From assembly GCF_014192215.1 (NCBI RefSeq), contig NZ_JACHXP010000021.1, positions 1 through 64,000 of the forward strand: 64,000 nucleotides of DNA. The letters are read 5' to 3'. This DNA is from Halomonas cerina (GTDB taxonomy: Bacteria; Pseudomonadota; Gammaproteobacteria; Pseudomonadales; Halomonadaceae). The position numbers were made by a program, and so were the translations under genes. Shown here in pieces: positions 7,437-16,082 of this stretch (position 1 is its first letter; the number at the start of each line of letters is the position of its first letter). A model generated the notes under the pieces. The model did not search any database and was not told the origin of the DNA. It was given only the letters and a program-made list of their open reading frames with translations.

Positions 7437-9580
7437 CAGGCGGTCTCCTCGAGGTGACGCTCGACCTCGGCGGTCTGGTTGATGGTCAGGGCCCCATCGC
7501 CATCCAGCCCGGCATCGATGCTGACGGCGCGCACCAGGCCTCGCCAGTCGTCGCCGGCGGGATCGACGCGGACCAGCTGGCCGGTGGCGAGCAGGCCGGC
7601 GATGTCAGCGGACACGGGCAGCTGCAGGGACTCCCGGGACTGGTCGCCGCTGGCGGAGAGCACGGCGATCCCCCGCCCGCGGGCAGCGGCCTGGCGGGTC
7701 ACCAGCGGGTCGACGACCATCTCGCCGAGACGATCGGCGGCGGTACCGGTGCGCTTGACCAGGGCCAGCACGCCGGTGGTCTCGCCGGAGACGTATACGC
7801 CATTGAGTGTCTCGGCGGGCCGGTAGTCGCTGCCCAGGCGCGTCAGCACGTCCAGCGGCAGGGTCACGTCCGGCGTCTCGCTACTCCAGGCCCAGTGCGG
7901 GGCCTGGTACCGCGGCGCCACGATCAGCGTCGGCTCGCTGGGGTGGGCCTGCACCACCCCGCCGGCGGCTGCAGCGATGGCGGTGATCGCCTCGATCGGC
8001 GTGCGGTTGGTGTAGTGCCAGGCGCCGGCGTCGACCAGCCAGTCGTCGATCTGCCAGTCCAGCGTCCAGCCCAGGGGCAGCTCCTGCTCGGCGAGCTGCT
8101 GGGCGGTGCGATCATTGGTCTCCACGTAGCTGCGCGGGGCCGCATGGGGCGCGCCCAGGTAGGCGGCCAGGCTGCGAGCGCCAAGCGTGATGGTCGCCAT
8201 GCTGCCGAACTGGCGGCCACGCCCCCAGCTGTCGAGCACCACCCGCCAGGTGTGGCCGTTGAGGGTGGCCTCGAGCTCGCAGGGCTGTGCCGCATCGCGC
8301 ACGGCGGCGATGCTGGTCTCGCCGACCAGGGTGGCGCGCAGCTCCCACGCCCAGGAATCGGCGTCGATGGCCACGGAGATCGCGCTGGCGTCGAGGGCCT
8401 GGCCGGTGGCCACCAGCGTCAGGGAAGCGGAGTTGCTCACGAGATAGGTCCTCTGGATGGGGACGTCGCCGTCATCCGGCGGCTCGGCACAGGGATCGCT
8501 GCCCAGATCCAGATCCGAGGCCACAGGCAATGCCCGGCAGAAATCGAGGTCCGGCGTCCCACGGTAGAACTCGGGGAGCGGAGGCGGCCAATCGGGCTCG
8601 GCCGGGGGCTCGGGTGGCTCGGGTGGCGGGGTGATCCCCGGCCCAGGCCGGGTCGCCTGCTCATAGGGGCCGCGCCAGGCCACGGGCTGCCACTGGGCTG
8701 CCTGCCAGGCCTCCCCCCAGTGGCGAGCCAGAATCGCGGCGGCCTGCTGGTAGGGCATGCCGAACTGACGGCGCCGCGCCGACAGGTAGTGGTTGAGCAC
8801 GCCGCGCCGCGCGCTGGCGGCCATTGCCTGCTCGGCCACGGACCGGTGGCGGTGCCCCTGCAACGGCAGCGCCTGGTTGTCGCCAGTCAGGTGCCGCCCC
8901 CGGGGCTTGGCCTGCTCGGCCACCAGGCGTCGCATGGCCTGGCTGTCGGCAAGCGGCCGGCTAGGCTGGCGGGTGGAGGCCTGGCGACGGTCGCCCGGTT
9001 GGTACCGGCCGGGCACCTGGCGGCGTTGACGCGCGCTCTCCCCGTAGCGGCTGCCGGTCGTGGGGTGCAGCAGGCGGCCCTGCTCGACGCGGTCGCCGGC
9101 CTGGGCCATGGGGTCGCGGTAGACGTTGATATCGCCGGCCAACTGGACCGCCGGCACCAGCTGGGGCAGGGTCGCCTGCACCTTGACGGTGTTGCGGGCC
9201 TCGAGGGCCACCTGGGCCAGCAGGCCCGGCAGGGTGGCGCCGATCGACAACGGTACCGTGTCGTCCTGGTCGGCCCCCTCCCCGCCGAATGCCAGCACCA
9301 CGCTCCCGGCCGCCGGGGCGGTGTAGAGGCCGCTGAAATCCAGGTCCACCGCCTGGGCGCCCGGGGGCTGGTAGCGGTAGGTGGTGGCCTCGAAGGCCAG
9401 GCGGGTGTCGAGCGACTCGCCGGGGCTGTAGTCGCCCCAGAAATCCAGGTCGACGCTGCCAGCAGCCGGGGCGGTGTAGGGCGGCACATAGGGCTCCACG
9501 CTCTCGCTCGTGAAGTCCAGGGTTACCGCCTGGGCGTCATAATCTTCCAGCGGCTGCCACAGGGGAAGGTCTCGGGCCAC
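7436..9580 (-). CDS. Large tail-tip structural protein
   Basis: A 714-residue protein starting at GTG behind AAGGAGG. The first 110 residues contain three related blocks built on YTAPAAGSVDLDF. The middle (about 130-360) is Arg/Gln/Pro-rich, low in complexity and probably disordered. The last 320 residues look globular and beta-rich and resemble tail-hub or receptor-contact proteins of other siphoviruses. No gpJ-type central fiber was recognised, so this and the 1143-residue protein probably share that role. Assigned by position and composition. Confidence 0.6.
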   Translation of the reverse strand: MARDLPLWQPLEDYDAQAVTLDFTSESVEPYVPPYTAPAAGSVDLDFWGDYSPGESLDTRLAFEATTYRYQPPGAQAVDLDFSGLYTAPAAGSVVLAFGGEGADQDDTVPLSIGATLPGLLAQVALEARNTVKVQATLPQLVPAVQLAGDINVYRDPMAQAGDRVEQGRLLHPTTGSRYGESARQRRQVPGRYQPGDRRQASTRQPSRPLADSQAMRRLVAEQAKPRGRHLTGDNQALPLQGHRHRSVAEQAMAASARRGVLNHYLSARRRQFGMPYQQAAAILARHWGEAWQAAQWQPVAWRGPYEQATRPGPGITPPPEPPEPPAEPDWPPPLPEFYRGTPDLDFCRALPVASDLDLGSDPCAEPPDDGDVPIQRTYLVSNSASLTLVATGQALDASAISVAIDADSWAWELRATLVGETSIAAVRDAAQPCELEATLNGHTWRVVLDSWGRGRQFGSMATITLGARSLAAYLGAPHAAPRSYVETNDRTAQQLAEQELPLGWTLDWQIDDWLVDAGAWHYTNRTPIEAITAIAAAAGGVVQAHPSEPTLIVAPRYQAPHWAWSSETPDVTLPLDVLTRLGSDYRPAETLNGVYVSGETTGVLALVKRTGTAADRLGEMVVDPLVTRQAAARGRGIAVLSASGDQSRESLQLPVSADIAGLLATGQLVRVDPAGDDWRGLVRAVSIDAGLDGDGALTINQTAEVERHLEETA

Positions 9581-9589
9581 GGGGCCTCC

Positions 9590-9991
9590 TTATGGCTCGG
9601 CCAATACGACGGAGACGCCCTCGATCAGCATGCCGGCATAAATCTGCGTAGCGGGCAGGGTGGCCGGTTTGCTGCTGCCCTCTTCGCCCGCGTCCAGGTC
9701 CATCACGGCCACGCCAGCGGCGTCGCGCAGGCGCCCCCAGCCGGCCTGACCATCGCCGGTGGCCATCGCTTCGACCATGGGGTTCCCGGTCAGGACGCCA
9801 TTCTCGATGGTATCGGCGAACGGCAGCGGGACCGGCAGCGCCACCAGCTCGGTCCCGGTGGCCGCCTCGTTGGCGCTCGCCGGCCGGGGGCCAGTGTAGA
9901 GCGTGAAGGTCGCCCCCTGCCCGGCAGCATCGACGCCATCGGCGATCGCCTGCAGGCGGGCGTTCTTGATCGCCAGGGCCATGTCCATCAT
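9590..9991 (-). CDS. Conserved tail-region protein
   Basis: A 133-residue protein beginning MMDMALAIKNARLQAIADGVDA, with a predicted beta-sandwich (ATFTLYTGPRPA). Such short proteins accompany tail-tip genes in several gammaproteobacterial prophages. Its ATG overlaps the stop of the previous gene (ATGATG). Function unknown. Confidence 0.6.
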   Translation of the reverse strand: MMDMALAIKNARLQAIADGVDAAGQGATFTLYTGPRPASANEAATGTELVALPVPLPFADTIENGVLTGNPMVEAMATGDGQAGWGRLRDAAGVAVMDLDAGEEGSSKPATLPATQIYAGMLIEGVSVVLAEP

Positions 9992-10977
9992 GCCGGCACC
10001 TCCGGCACGATGTTGTCGGCGATCACGCCGTTGTATTCCAGGTTCTTGTCCAGCGCCACGACGTAGTGGGCGGCATCGGGATCGAGCCCTGTCAGGGTGT
10101 AGGTGCCGTCGCTGGCGCTGGTGGTTTCGGCCACCTTCTTGCCGGTCGAGCGCACGAAGGCCAGCACCCGCTGGGCGGACGGGTCACCCTTGACGGTCAC
10201 GGTGCCGCTGATTTGACCAAGGTAGGTGGGTTCCTCCGGGGTCAGGTCTTCGTATACCAACCTTGTGGAAGGCACGAGCGGCCTCTGCATCCAGTTGCTG
10301 GGCAAGTAGTTGAATGTGGGTGCAGGCTTAGGGTTGTGCTCCAAAAGTGCGGACCCCTCGCCGTATTCAGCCGTCACGGCATAGTCGGAAGAATCCAGAG
10401 AAAATCCCGCAAGCAATCCTGCCTTCCCGGCTCCGTAGTCGGTCACCATGTCGTCGGCCACCTGGGCCGATGTTCTAGCGTGGTCCCACATTCGTAAGTT
10501 GTTTATCTCAACATCGGCAACATTACTTATCCCGCCTGTTGTTGAAATAAGCCCCTCCCCCGCGGTTGGCGTGGAGACTGAAGTAGACGCGGTTTCCACG
10601 GCGTCCTTGTAGAGTTTTAGAGACGACCCGTCGAAGGTTATTTCTATGTGCATCCAAACCCCAATCTCGGGGTCCCCTGCCCTGTCGTACTGGTTGTCTA
10701 TGCCTACGTGGAACCCCTCGGTTGTTGTGCCCGACCTCACATAAAAAATAAACCCTGGTTCTGTCCATGAGCTACCGGGCGCAATGGTCGAGAGAACGGT
10801 AGCATTTAGTGGCAAAGAATGAATGTACAGATAGAAGTCCATGGAAAACGGCTGTATGAGCCCGTCTTTCTCTGGTGGGGCAGGTGAGATGGTCAGGCGA
10901 TTATACTCCCCGTCAGAGCCCCAACCTTTGTCTTGGTGGTACTTATAGCCGGATGTCGGTGGGTATGTCAGTGCCAT
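9988..10977 (-). CDS. LamG/concanavalin-like adhesin with C-terminal Ig-like domain
   Basis: A 329-residue protein. Residues about 40-190 have the pattern of a laminin-G/concanavalin-like fold (GVWMHIEITFDGSSLKLYKDG-like core, then NNLRMWDHARTSAQVADDM). Residues about 245-320 form a carboxypeptidase-regulatory-like beta domain (GQISGTVTVKGDPSAQRV, DGTYTLTGLDP). It is likely a receptor- or glycan-binding virion protein. Composition is less GC-rich than the rest of the tail operon, typical of exchanged adhesin segments. Confidence 0.65.
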   Translation of the reverse strand: MALTYPPTSGYKYHQDKGWGSDGEYNRLTISPAPPEKDGLIQPFSMDFYLYIHSLPLNATVLSTIAPGSSWTEPGFIFYVRSGTTTEGFHVGIDNQYDRAGDPEIGVWMHIEITFDGSSLKLYKDAVETASTSVSTPTAGEGLISTTGGISNVADVEINNLRMWDHARTSAQVADDMVTDYGAGKAGLLAGFSLDSSDYAVTAEYGEGSALLEHNPKPAPTFNYLPSNWMQRPLVPSTRLVYEDLTPEEPTYLGQISGTVTVKGDPSAQRVLAFVRSTGKKVAETTSASDGTYTLTGLDPDAAHYVVALDKNLEYNGVIADNIVPEVPA

Positions 10978-10988
10978 AATTCGCCCCC

Positions 10989-12203
10989 TTACCGCCAGGA
11001 ATCAAGGTTGAAAAGGGAAAGGTAGGGCCTTTCGTATTCCCCCGCCGCAGTGGACTTGTACTTAGGCTGTTCCCCCGAGTTGTGCCGCAATGCCAAATAC
11101 AAGGTGTCGTCAAGCTCCAAAAAAACGCGGTCCTCCATGCTGGGGCCGCTTAGGGAATAGGCAAGCCCCGGCACGTATCCCGCTTTTACCCACTGGCCCG
11201 TCGATGAGTCATAGGCCACGGCAGTCACCTTGTCGGACACCTCCACCACAGGGTTGTAGGGGTCTGGCCTAAAAGCCACCTCCTTGGTGTTAGAGACCAA
11301 GGCCCGGAATATCATTGGCACGTCCCTCTCCGACGCCATCAATCCTGACGAAATACGCTTAAAGGAGGACTGGTTGAAGTCTCCGAAGAAGGAAGGGGGC
11401 GGGTCTGTATCCTCTGGGCTGTTCAGGATGATGAAGGCATCCCGGTGGCTGCTCCTGACGCTGACAAGGTCACCAAAGGCGAGTATCGCCGACTGGCTGT
11501 CCGACGCATCCGGGTGATAACTGTCGTGAAAGTTGATGTAGACGGCCCTGTGGTCAGCCACCACCCTGTAGCCACGCCGTTCATCTGTGTCATTAGTGGT
11601 ATCGGCCACCTCCTTGGTAATGAGCCCATCGCCGAATTCGTGCCCACGGGTATCAATGTCCACCACGCTCTCGCAGCCCCGGACGAGCACGGCACCTCGG
11701 TAGGAGTCATAGTCATGACCGTCCATGAAGTCAGCGGTTGCCGGGTCGGTGTTATCGACATAGAAGTAGCATTGCGATCCAGCATCATTGTCTGGCTTAA
11801 ACACCGCCCGAAGGCCATCACCAGACTCGAAAGGCATGGTCCACCCGGCGCCGGGCGTCTTGATGGTCACAGGGCCGGTCGCGTTACTCTCTGGGACGGT
11901 GTCTATCTTGAATCTAACCAAGATGGGCGTTGTGCTGACTACCCGCCACTGCCCGTTGTAATCGGACTGATCAGCACCCGCTATTTCGACAATCTGGTAG
12001 GGGGAGTAGCCGTGCCCCGCTGACACTTCTGCAGTCGCCTCGCCGCTCTCGGCGTCGTAGGTCAGGGTGTCTACCGTCTTCTGGTTAAAGCCGGTCACCA
12101 GAATCGTCTGTAGTAACGCCTTAACGGTACCAAGCTCCAGGGACATGAGGACGGGGGCACCCTCCATGTCATGGCTGTACCACTTAACCGGAAAATCCGC
12201 CAT
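10989..12203 (-). CDS. Tail-region structural protein, unrecognised
   Basis: A 404-residue beta-rich protein (MADFPVKWYSHDMEGAPVL at the start). It lies between the 1143-residue tail protein and the LamG protein and shares their lower GC content. Two Cys residues lie in the middle. Probably part of the tail tip or a host-contact protein; no specific domain recognised. Confidence 0.55.
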   Translation of the reverse strand: MADFPVKWYSHDMEGAPVLMSLELGTVKALLQTILVTGFNQKTVDTLTYDAESGEATAEVSAGHGYSPYQIVEIAGADQSDYNGQWRVVSTTPILVRFKIDTVPESNATGPVTIKTPGAGWTMPFESGDGLRAVFKPDNDAGSQCYFYVDNTDPATADFMDGHDYDSYRGAVLVRGCESVVDIDTRGHEFGDGLITKEVADTTNDTDERRGYRVVADHRAVYINFHDSYHPDASDSQSAILAFGDLVSVRSSHRDAFIILNSPEDTDPPPSFFGDFNQSSFKRISSGLMASERDVPMIFRALVSNTKEVAFRPDPYNPVVEVSDKVTAVAYDSSTGQWVKAGYVPGLAYSLSGPSMEDRVFLELDDTLYLALRHNSGEQPKYKSTAAGEYERPYLSLFNLDSWR

Positions 12204-12215
12204 GTCGTTCTCTCC

Positions 12216-15200
12216 TTAGTCGGCATTCACATTGCCGCGAACTTGAATTCTGAACTCGAAATTGTTGCCTTGAGCCTCGCCCTGCATCACGGTGCGGGCC
12301 ATCCAGATGGGGGTGTTGGCGCCGATGGTGTTGAAGCGCAGCACGTTGCCGGCCGCCCAGCCGGTGCCCCAGCCCAGCAGCGGCACGGTGAAGTAGGGCA
12401 CGCCGGTATTGGGGTTATGGATTGCCAGTTCAGTGTTGATGTCTCCGGTGCCAATCTCGCCGACGCTCTCGCCTACCACGCGGAAGGTCGTACTGCTGGT
12501 GAAGATCATCGCCCAGCGCTCGGTGATGGTGCCCCGGTTGGTGACCGTGATCGGGTAGGTGGTGGCATTGAATTGGGCGGTGGTCTCGTCGCCGATCAGG
12601 TCGTCGCTCCACTCGTTCGTCCAGGTGGTCTGATCGAACAAGTTGGCCACGCGGGCCTGGAGGTCGCCGCCGATCAGCGCGGAGCTGACCAGGGTCTCGT
12701 CCGCGGGGTAGTCGTGGGAAAGCTGCCCCACCAGGGTCAGGGTGCCGCCGATCTGCACGTCGCTGATCAGCACCAGGTCTTCGACGCGGTGCACCGCGTA
12801 GAGCGGCTCCACATAACCGGAAAGGTCGGCCGCGGCGTCGATTGTCACGGTGCCGGCGTCCAGGTCGGCGGCGTAGTCGGCGTCCGGCGGGCGGGTGCCA
12901 TCGGCATCTTCCACATGGAGCAGGGCCAGGCGGGTGCGGCCCACGTCCAGCGAGTCACCGGCGTTGGTACCCAGCGGCCAGGCGGTCTTGGCGGTGTGGT
13001 GCACCACGGCGACGTTGGCCGGGCGGTAGATGGGCACCCGGCCGTCCGGGGGCAGGCGCACGGGGTCGAGGCCCAGCAGCTCGGCGTCCAGCGGCAGCGA
13101 GGTGAGCACCACGGTGTTGAAGCGGCAGGTGCTGGGCAGCACCGCGCGCGGCTTCCAGATGTTGCCGTCGCCGTCGACGTCGGCCGGGTCGTACCAAGGT
13201 TGGTTCTTCTCCTCGGTGGTCAGGCTGCTGTCCGCCACCAGCTCGCCGAAGCGGGCGTCGGCTACACCGGTCGAATAGTCGACGGTGCCCTCGATGTAGT
13301 CGCCGACCAGGGCGCCGGCGAAGTCCGCCTGGGCGCTGAGCAGCTCGCCATCCGCGGCGGTGGCCAGCAGGGTCAGCTCGCCGACCTTGATGGGCGAGCC
13401 CGGGGTGCGGAAGAACACCTCGTTGACGTTCCACTCGCCATAGACGGTGACCAGGCTGGCGATGCCCACCTGGTTGCTGCCGCCCTCGCCCCAGTCCTCG
13501 AGCACCACGCTGGCATCGGTGTAGTCGATGGTGCCGCTGTAGAGGCCGGCGCCGGTCTGCGGGTCCACATCCCGGTAGAGGCTGCCGTCGCGGTCCTCAT
13601 AGGTGGCGCCACGGAAGGTGAAGCGCAGCGTGCCGGGCACGATCAGGTCCTGCAGCAGCGGCAGCAGGTCGACGGCCAGTGGGCTGGGGCTCAGCGAGAC
13701 GCTATCGATGGTGCTGGCGATGACCTGGGGCTGCCAGCGGGCGATGACCGCCGAGCCATCGGCGAAGGTCTCGCCGACCTCGACTTCCTTCCAGGTGGCG
13801 TCGCCGTCGGCGTCGTTGCGATCCCAGCGCTGCAGCTTGCCCTCGAGCTCGACCCGGGTGGTGACCAGCCCTGTCTCGTAGTCGACGGTGCCCTGGAAGC
13901 CCGGCAGGTTGCCCTGACCGTCGTCTCGGGCGATGTAGGTGAGCCTGGAGCTCTCCTCGTAGCGTGAGTCGAAGTGGCTGACCACGTCCTTGGCCGAGCC
14001 GCCGGCCTCGCCGTATTCCTGCCAGCTGATGCGCCCGGCTCGCAGGCCCTCGAAGGCGGTCTCGGTGATGGTACCGCCGCTGGCCTCGGCATCGCGGTGT
14101 TCGACCACCCATTCCAGGCTGACCGACCCCGGCTGGATCGGCGCGTTGGGCAGCTGCAGCTGGACGAAGCCGCTGCCGTCCTTCGCCGGATTGTAGGTCG
14201 CGGTGTCGCTTGCGCCGTATTCGTAGTCCACCACCACGTTCGAGTTGGCATCCGGCCAGGCACCATCGGCGAACTCGAGCCACACCTCGCCGACGCGGTC
14301 GCCGTTGGTGGCATCCTGGAAGCCGTAGACCATGCGGCCGGTCGCGCTGCCGGTGAGATTGCCCTGGCCATCGTCGGTGGCGGTGACCTCTACCCCGCCG
14401 GACAGCCAGGTGGCGGTTACGCTGCCCGGCACCACGCCGCCCTGGTTGAGCGTGAAGCGCAGCGACGGCGTGGCGAAGGGCACCTCGTAGCCGGCGCGGT
14501 CGACGTAGTGCACCGGGGTGCCCCAATAGATCAGGATGGATGAGTCGACGTCGGGCAGCGCCTGCATGGTGATCGAAACGCTGCCGGTGGCGAAGTTGAC
14601 CTGACCGGTACCGGCGCCCTTGAGCTCACCGGTACCGTCCTCATCGCGCAGGGTGTACCACTTGCCCAGCGCCAGGTACTCGACCACCACGGTGCCCGGG
14701 GCCGGCAGCGGCTGCAGGCTGCGCGTGTACGAATACCCACGGTTGTTGACGGCCACGGCGATCTGCAACGTTTCGGCGACCTGCGGGATCTCGTGGGTGA
14801 TGCCGCCGCTCTCGACCTCCACCGCGACGTTGCCGCCGATCTGCACGTCGGTCACCGGGCTCTCGGTCTGGGTGCTGGGCACGATGGGCTGGTAGACGCT
14901 GGCCACCTGCACCTGGTTGTCGCCCAGGCCGGCGGCGAGGGCCAGCTTGCTCACGCCGTAGTACTGCGAGGCATCGGCCACCTGGGTCTGGCGCAGCAGG
15001 GTATCCGGCTGGGTGGCGCTGGAGCGCACCGGCTCGTGACCATGGAAGCGCGTGCTCAGCGCCGTGCTGATCTCGATGGTCAGCACCTGGCGCGTGAAGT
15101 CCCCCAGGCCGTCGGTGAATACCTGGTCCTGGGTCTCCACGCCGGTCACCCGCACGAACTGCTGGTCGCCGGCATCGCCGCCGGTGGCGGTATCCAGCAA

Positions 15201-15647
15201 CAGCACGTCGCCGATGTCGGGTGGGGTCTCACCGACCCGCTGGTAGGCGAGCAGCGAGCGTTGCCCCTCGAGCTGGTCGCCATACAGGCGCATGCGCGTC
15301 AGCGGCCCGGCCACCACATAGCCCTCGATGCGGTTGCGGGCGCTGGCCCGCTCGTCGGTGGCGCTACCAGTGGAGAACAGCAGCACGGCGACATTGTCGT
15401 CGTCCGGGGCCTGGTCGACGATCACATGGCTGCCGAAGTAGTAGTCGGTGTCGTCGGTCTCCACGGCGCCGAAGACCTTGCGCAGCGAGGTGCGGCCGTA
15501 CACCCGGTCGAGGTCGCTGACATCGTTGAAGATCTCGTTGGAGAGGCCGTCCTGGATCTCGTTGCCGGTGATGCGACCGCCGCCGTCGGCGTTGTCGGTC
15601 ATGCGCTCGCTTTTCAGGAGCTTGATGTCGCCTTGAAGGATCGGCAT
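12216..15647 (-). CDS. Very large repeat-containing tail-tip protein
   Basis: A 1143-residue protein. After an N-terminal region of about 270 residues it has at least five beta-sandwich-like units that share the pattern DDGQGNL-x-G...G-x-(V/I)-x-Y-x-TG (for example near residues 330, 420, 570, 690 and 790). The C-terminal 120 residues form a different domain. It sits directly after the 139-residue tail gene and tape measure gene, where hub and fiber genes normally lie, so it is a candidate hub or fiber shaft. The protein is acidic and has very few Cys. Confidence 0.65.
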   Translation of the reverse strand: MPILQGDIKLLKSERMTDNADGGGRITGNEIQDGLSNEIFNDVSDLDRVYGRTSLRKVFGAVETDDTDYYFGSHVIVDQAPDDDNVAVLLFSTGSATDERASARNRIEGYVVAGPLTRMRLYGDQLEGQRSLLAYQRVGETPPDIGDVLLLDTATGGDAGDQQFVRVTGVETQDQVFTDGLGDFTRQVLTIEISTALSTRFHGHEPVRSSATQPDTLLRQTQVADASQYYGVSKLALAAGLGDNQVQVASVYQPIVPSTQTESPVTDVQIGGNVAVEVESGGITHEIPQVAETLQIAVAVNNRGYSYTRSLQPLPAPGTVVVEYLALGKWYTLRDEDGTGELKGAGTGQVNFATGSVSITMQALPDVDSSILIYWGTPVHYVDRAGYEVPFATPSLRFTLNQGGVVPGSVTATWLSGGVEVTATDDGQGNLTGSATGRMVYGFQDATNGDRVGEVWLEFADGAWPDANSNVVVDYEYGASDTATYNPAKDGSGFVQLQLPNAPIQPGSVSLEWVVEHRDAEASGGTITETAFEGLRAGRISWQEYGEAGGSAKDVVSHFDSRYEESSRLTYIARDDGQGNLPGFQGTVDYETGLVTTRVELEGKLQRWDRNDADGDATWKEVEVGETFADGSAVIARWQPQVIASTIDSVSLSPSPLAVDLLPLLQDLIVPGTLRFTFRGATYEDRDGSLYRDVDPQTGAGLYSGTIDYTDASVVLEDWGEGGSNQVGIASLVTVYGEWNVNEVFFRTPGSPIKVGELTLLATAADGELLSAQADFAGALVGDYIEGTVDYSTGVADARFGELVADSSLTTEEKNQPWYDPADVDGDGNIWKPRAVLPSTCRFNTVVLTSLPLDAELLGLDPVRLPPDGRVPIYRPANVAVVHHTAKTAWPLGTNAGDSLDVGRTRLALLHVEDADGTRPPDADYAADLDAGTVTIDAAADLSGYVEPLYAVHRVEDLVLISDVQIGGTLTLVGQLSHDYPADETLVSSALIGGDLQARVANLFDQTTWTNEWSDDLIGDETTAQFNATTYPITVTNRGTITERWAMIFTSSTTFRVVGESVGEIGTGDINTELAIHNPNTGVPYFTVPLLGWGTGWAAGNVLRFNTIGANTPIWMARTVMQGEAQGNNFEFRIQVRGNVNAD

Positions 15648-15651
15648 AGGG

Positions 15652-16071
15652 CTAGATCTCCATCAGCCGCAGGGTGATCAGGTAGGGGTGGGTGCCGTCC
15701 GGGTTGGCCAGGCGATAGACCGGCACCGCCTCGAGGGGCTTGCCGCCGCCCGCTCGGCGCCAGGTCACCGAGAAGGCGCGGCCGTGCAGGTCCAGCGTCA
15801 TCGGAGCGACGGGATCGCCGGCGGCCACGGTGGTGGCGTCGGCCTGCTGGATCGCCTGCAGGGCCTCCACGCTGGCCCGGGGAAACCAGCTGGCCCCGGC
15901 GCTTTCCAGGGTGATCGGCCGGCCACTCTGCCGGCGGCTGTTCTGGACGATCAGCGCCCCGGTCAGGGTGCGCTGCTCGCTGGCCACCACCGGCGACCAG
16001 TCGAATTCATCCGGCCAGGCGAGATCCTCCGGCAGCGTGATGACGCCGCCGGCATGGGTCAGGGTGATCAT
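15652..16071 (-). CDS. Minor tail protein, distal-tail-like
   Basis: A 139-residue protein (MITLTHAGGVITLPEDLAWPDEFDW) immediately after the tape measure gene. Its beta-rich pattern and position match small distal-tail or minor tail proteins of siphoviruses. It is followed after four bases by the 1143-residue tail gene. Confidence 0.6.
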   Translation of the reverse strand: MITLTHAGGVITLPEDLAWPDEFDWSPVVASEQRTLTGALIVQNSRRQSGRPITLESAGASWFPRASVEALQAIQQADATTVAAGDPVAPMTLDLHGRAFSVTWRRAGGGKPLEAVPVYRLANPDGTHPYLITLRLMEI

Positions 16072-16082
16072 GGGCGTTCCTG

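Noticed and set aside
7454..10066. 870-codon frame on the plus strand
   Set aside because: Antisense to coupled tail genes with proper ribosome sites; high GC leaves the opposite strand open. Composition is low in complexity (Gly/His/Arg/Leu-rich).
12171..13967. 598-codon plus-strand frame
   Set aside because: Antisense shadow of the 1143-residue tail gene, without a ribosome site or recognisable domain.
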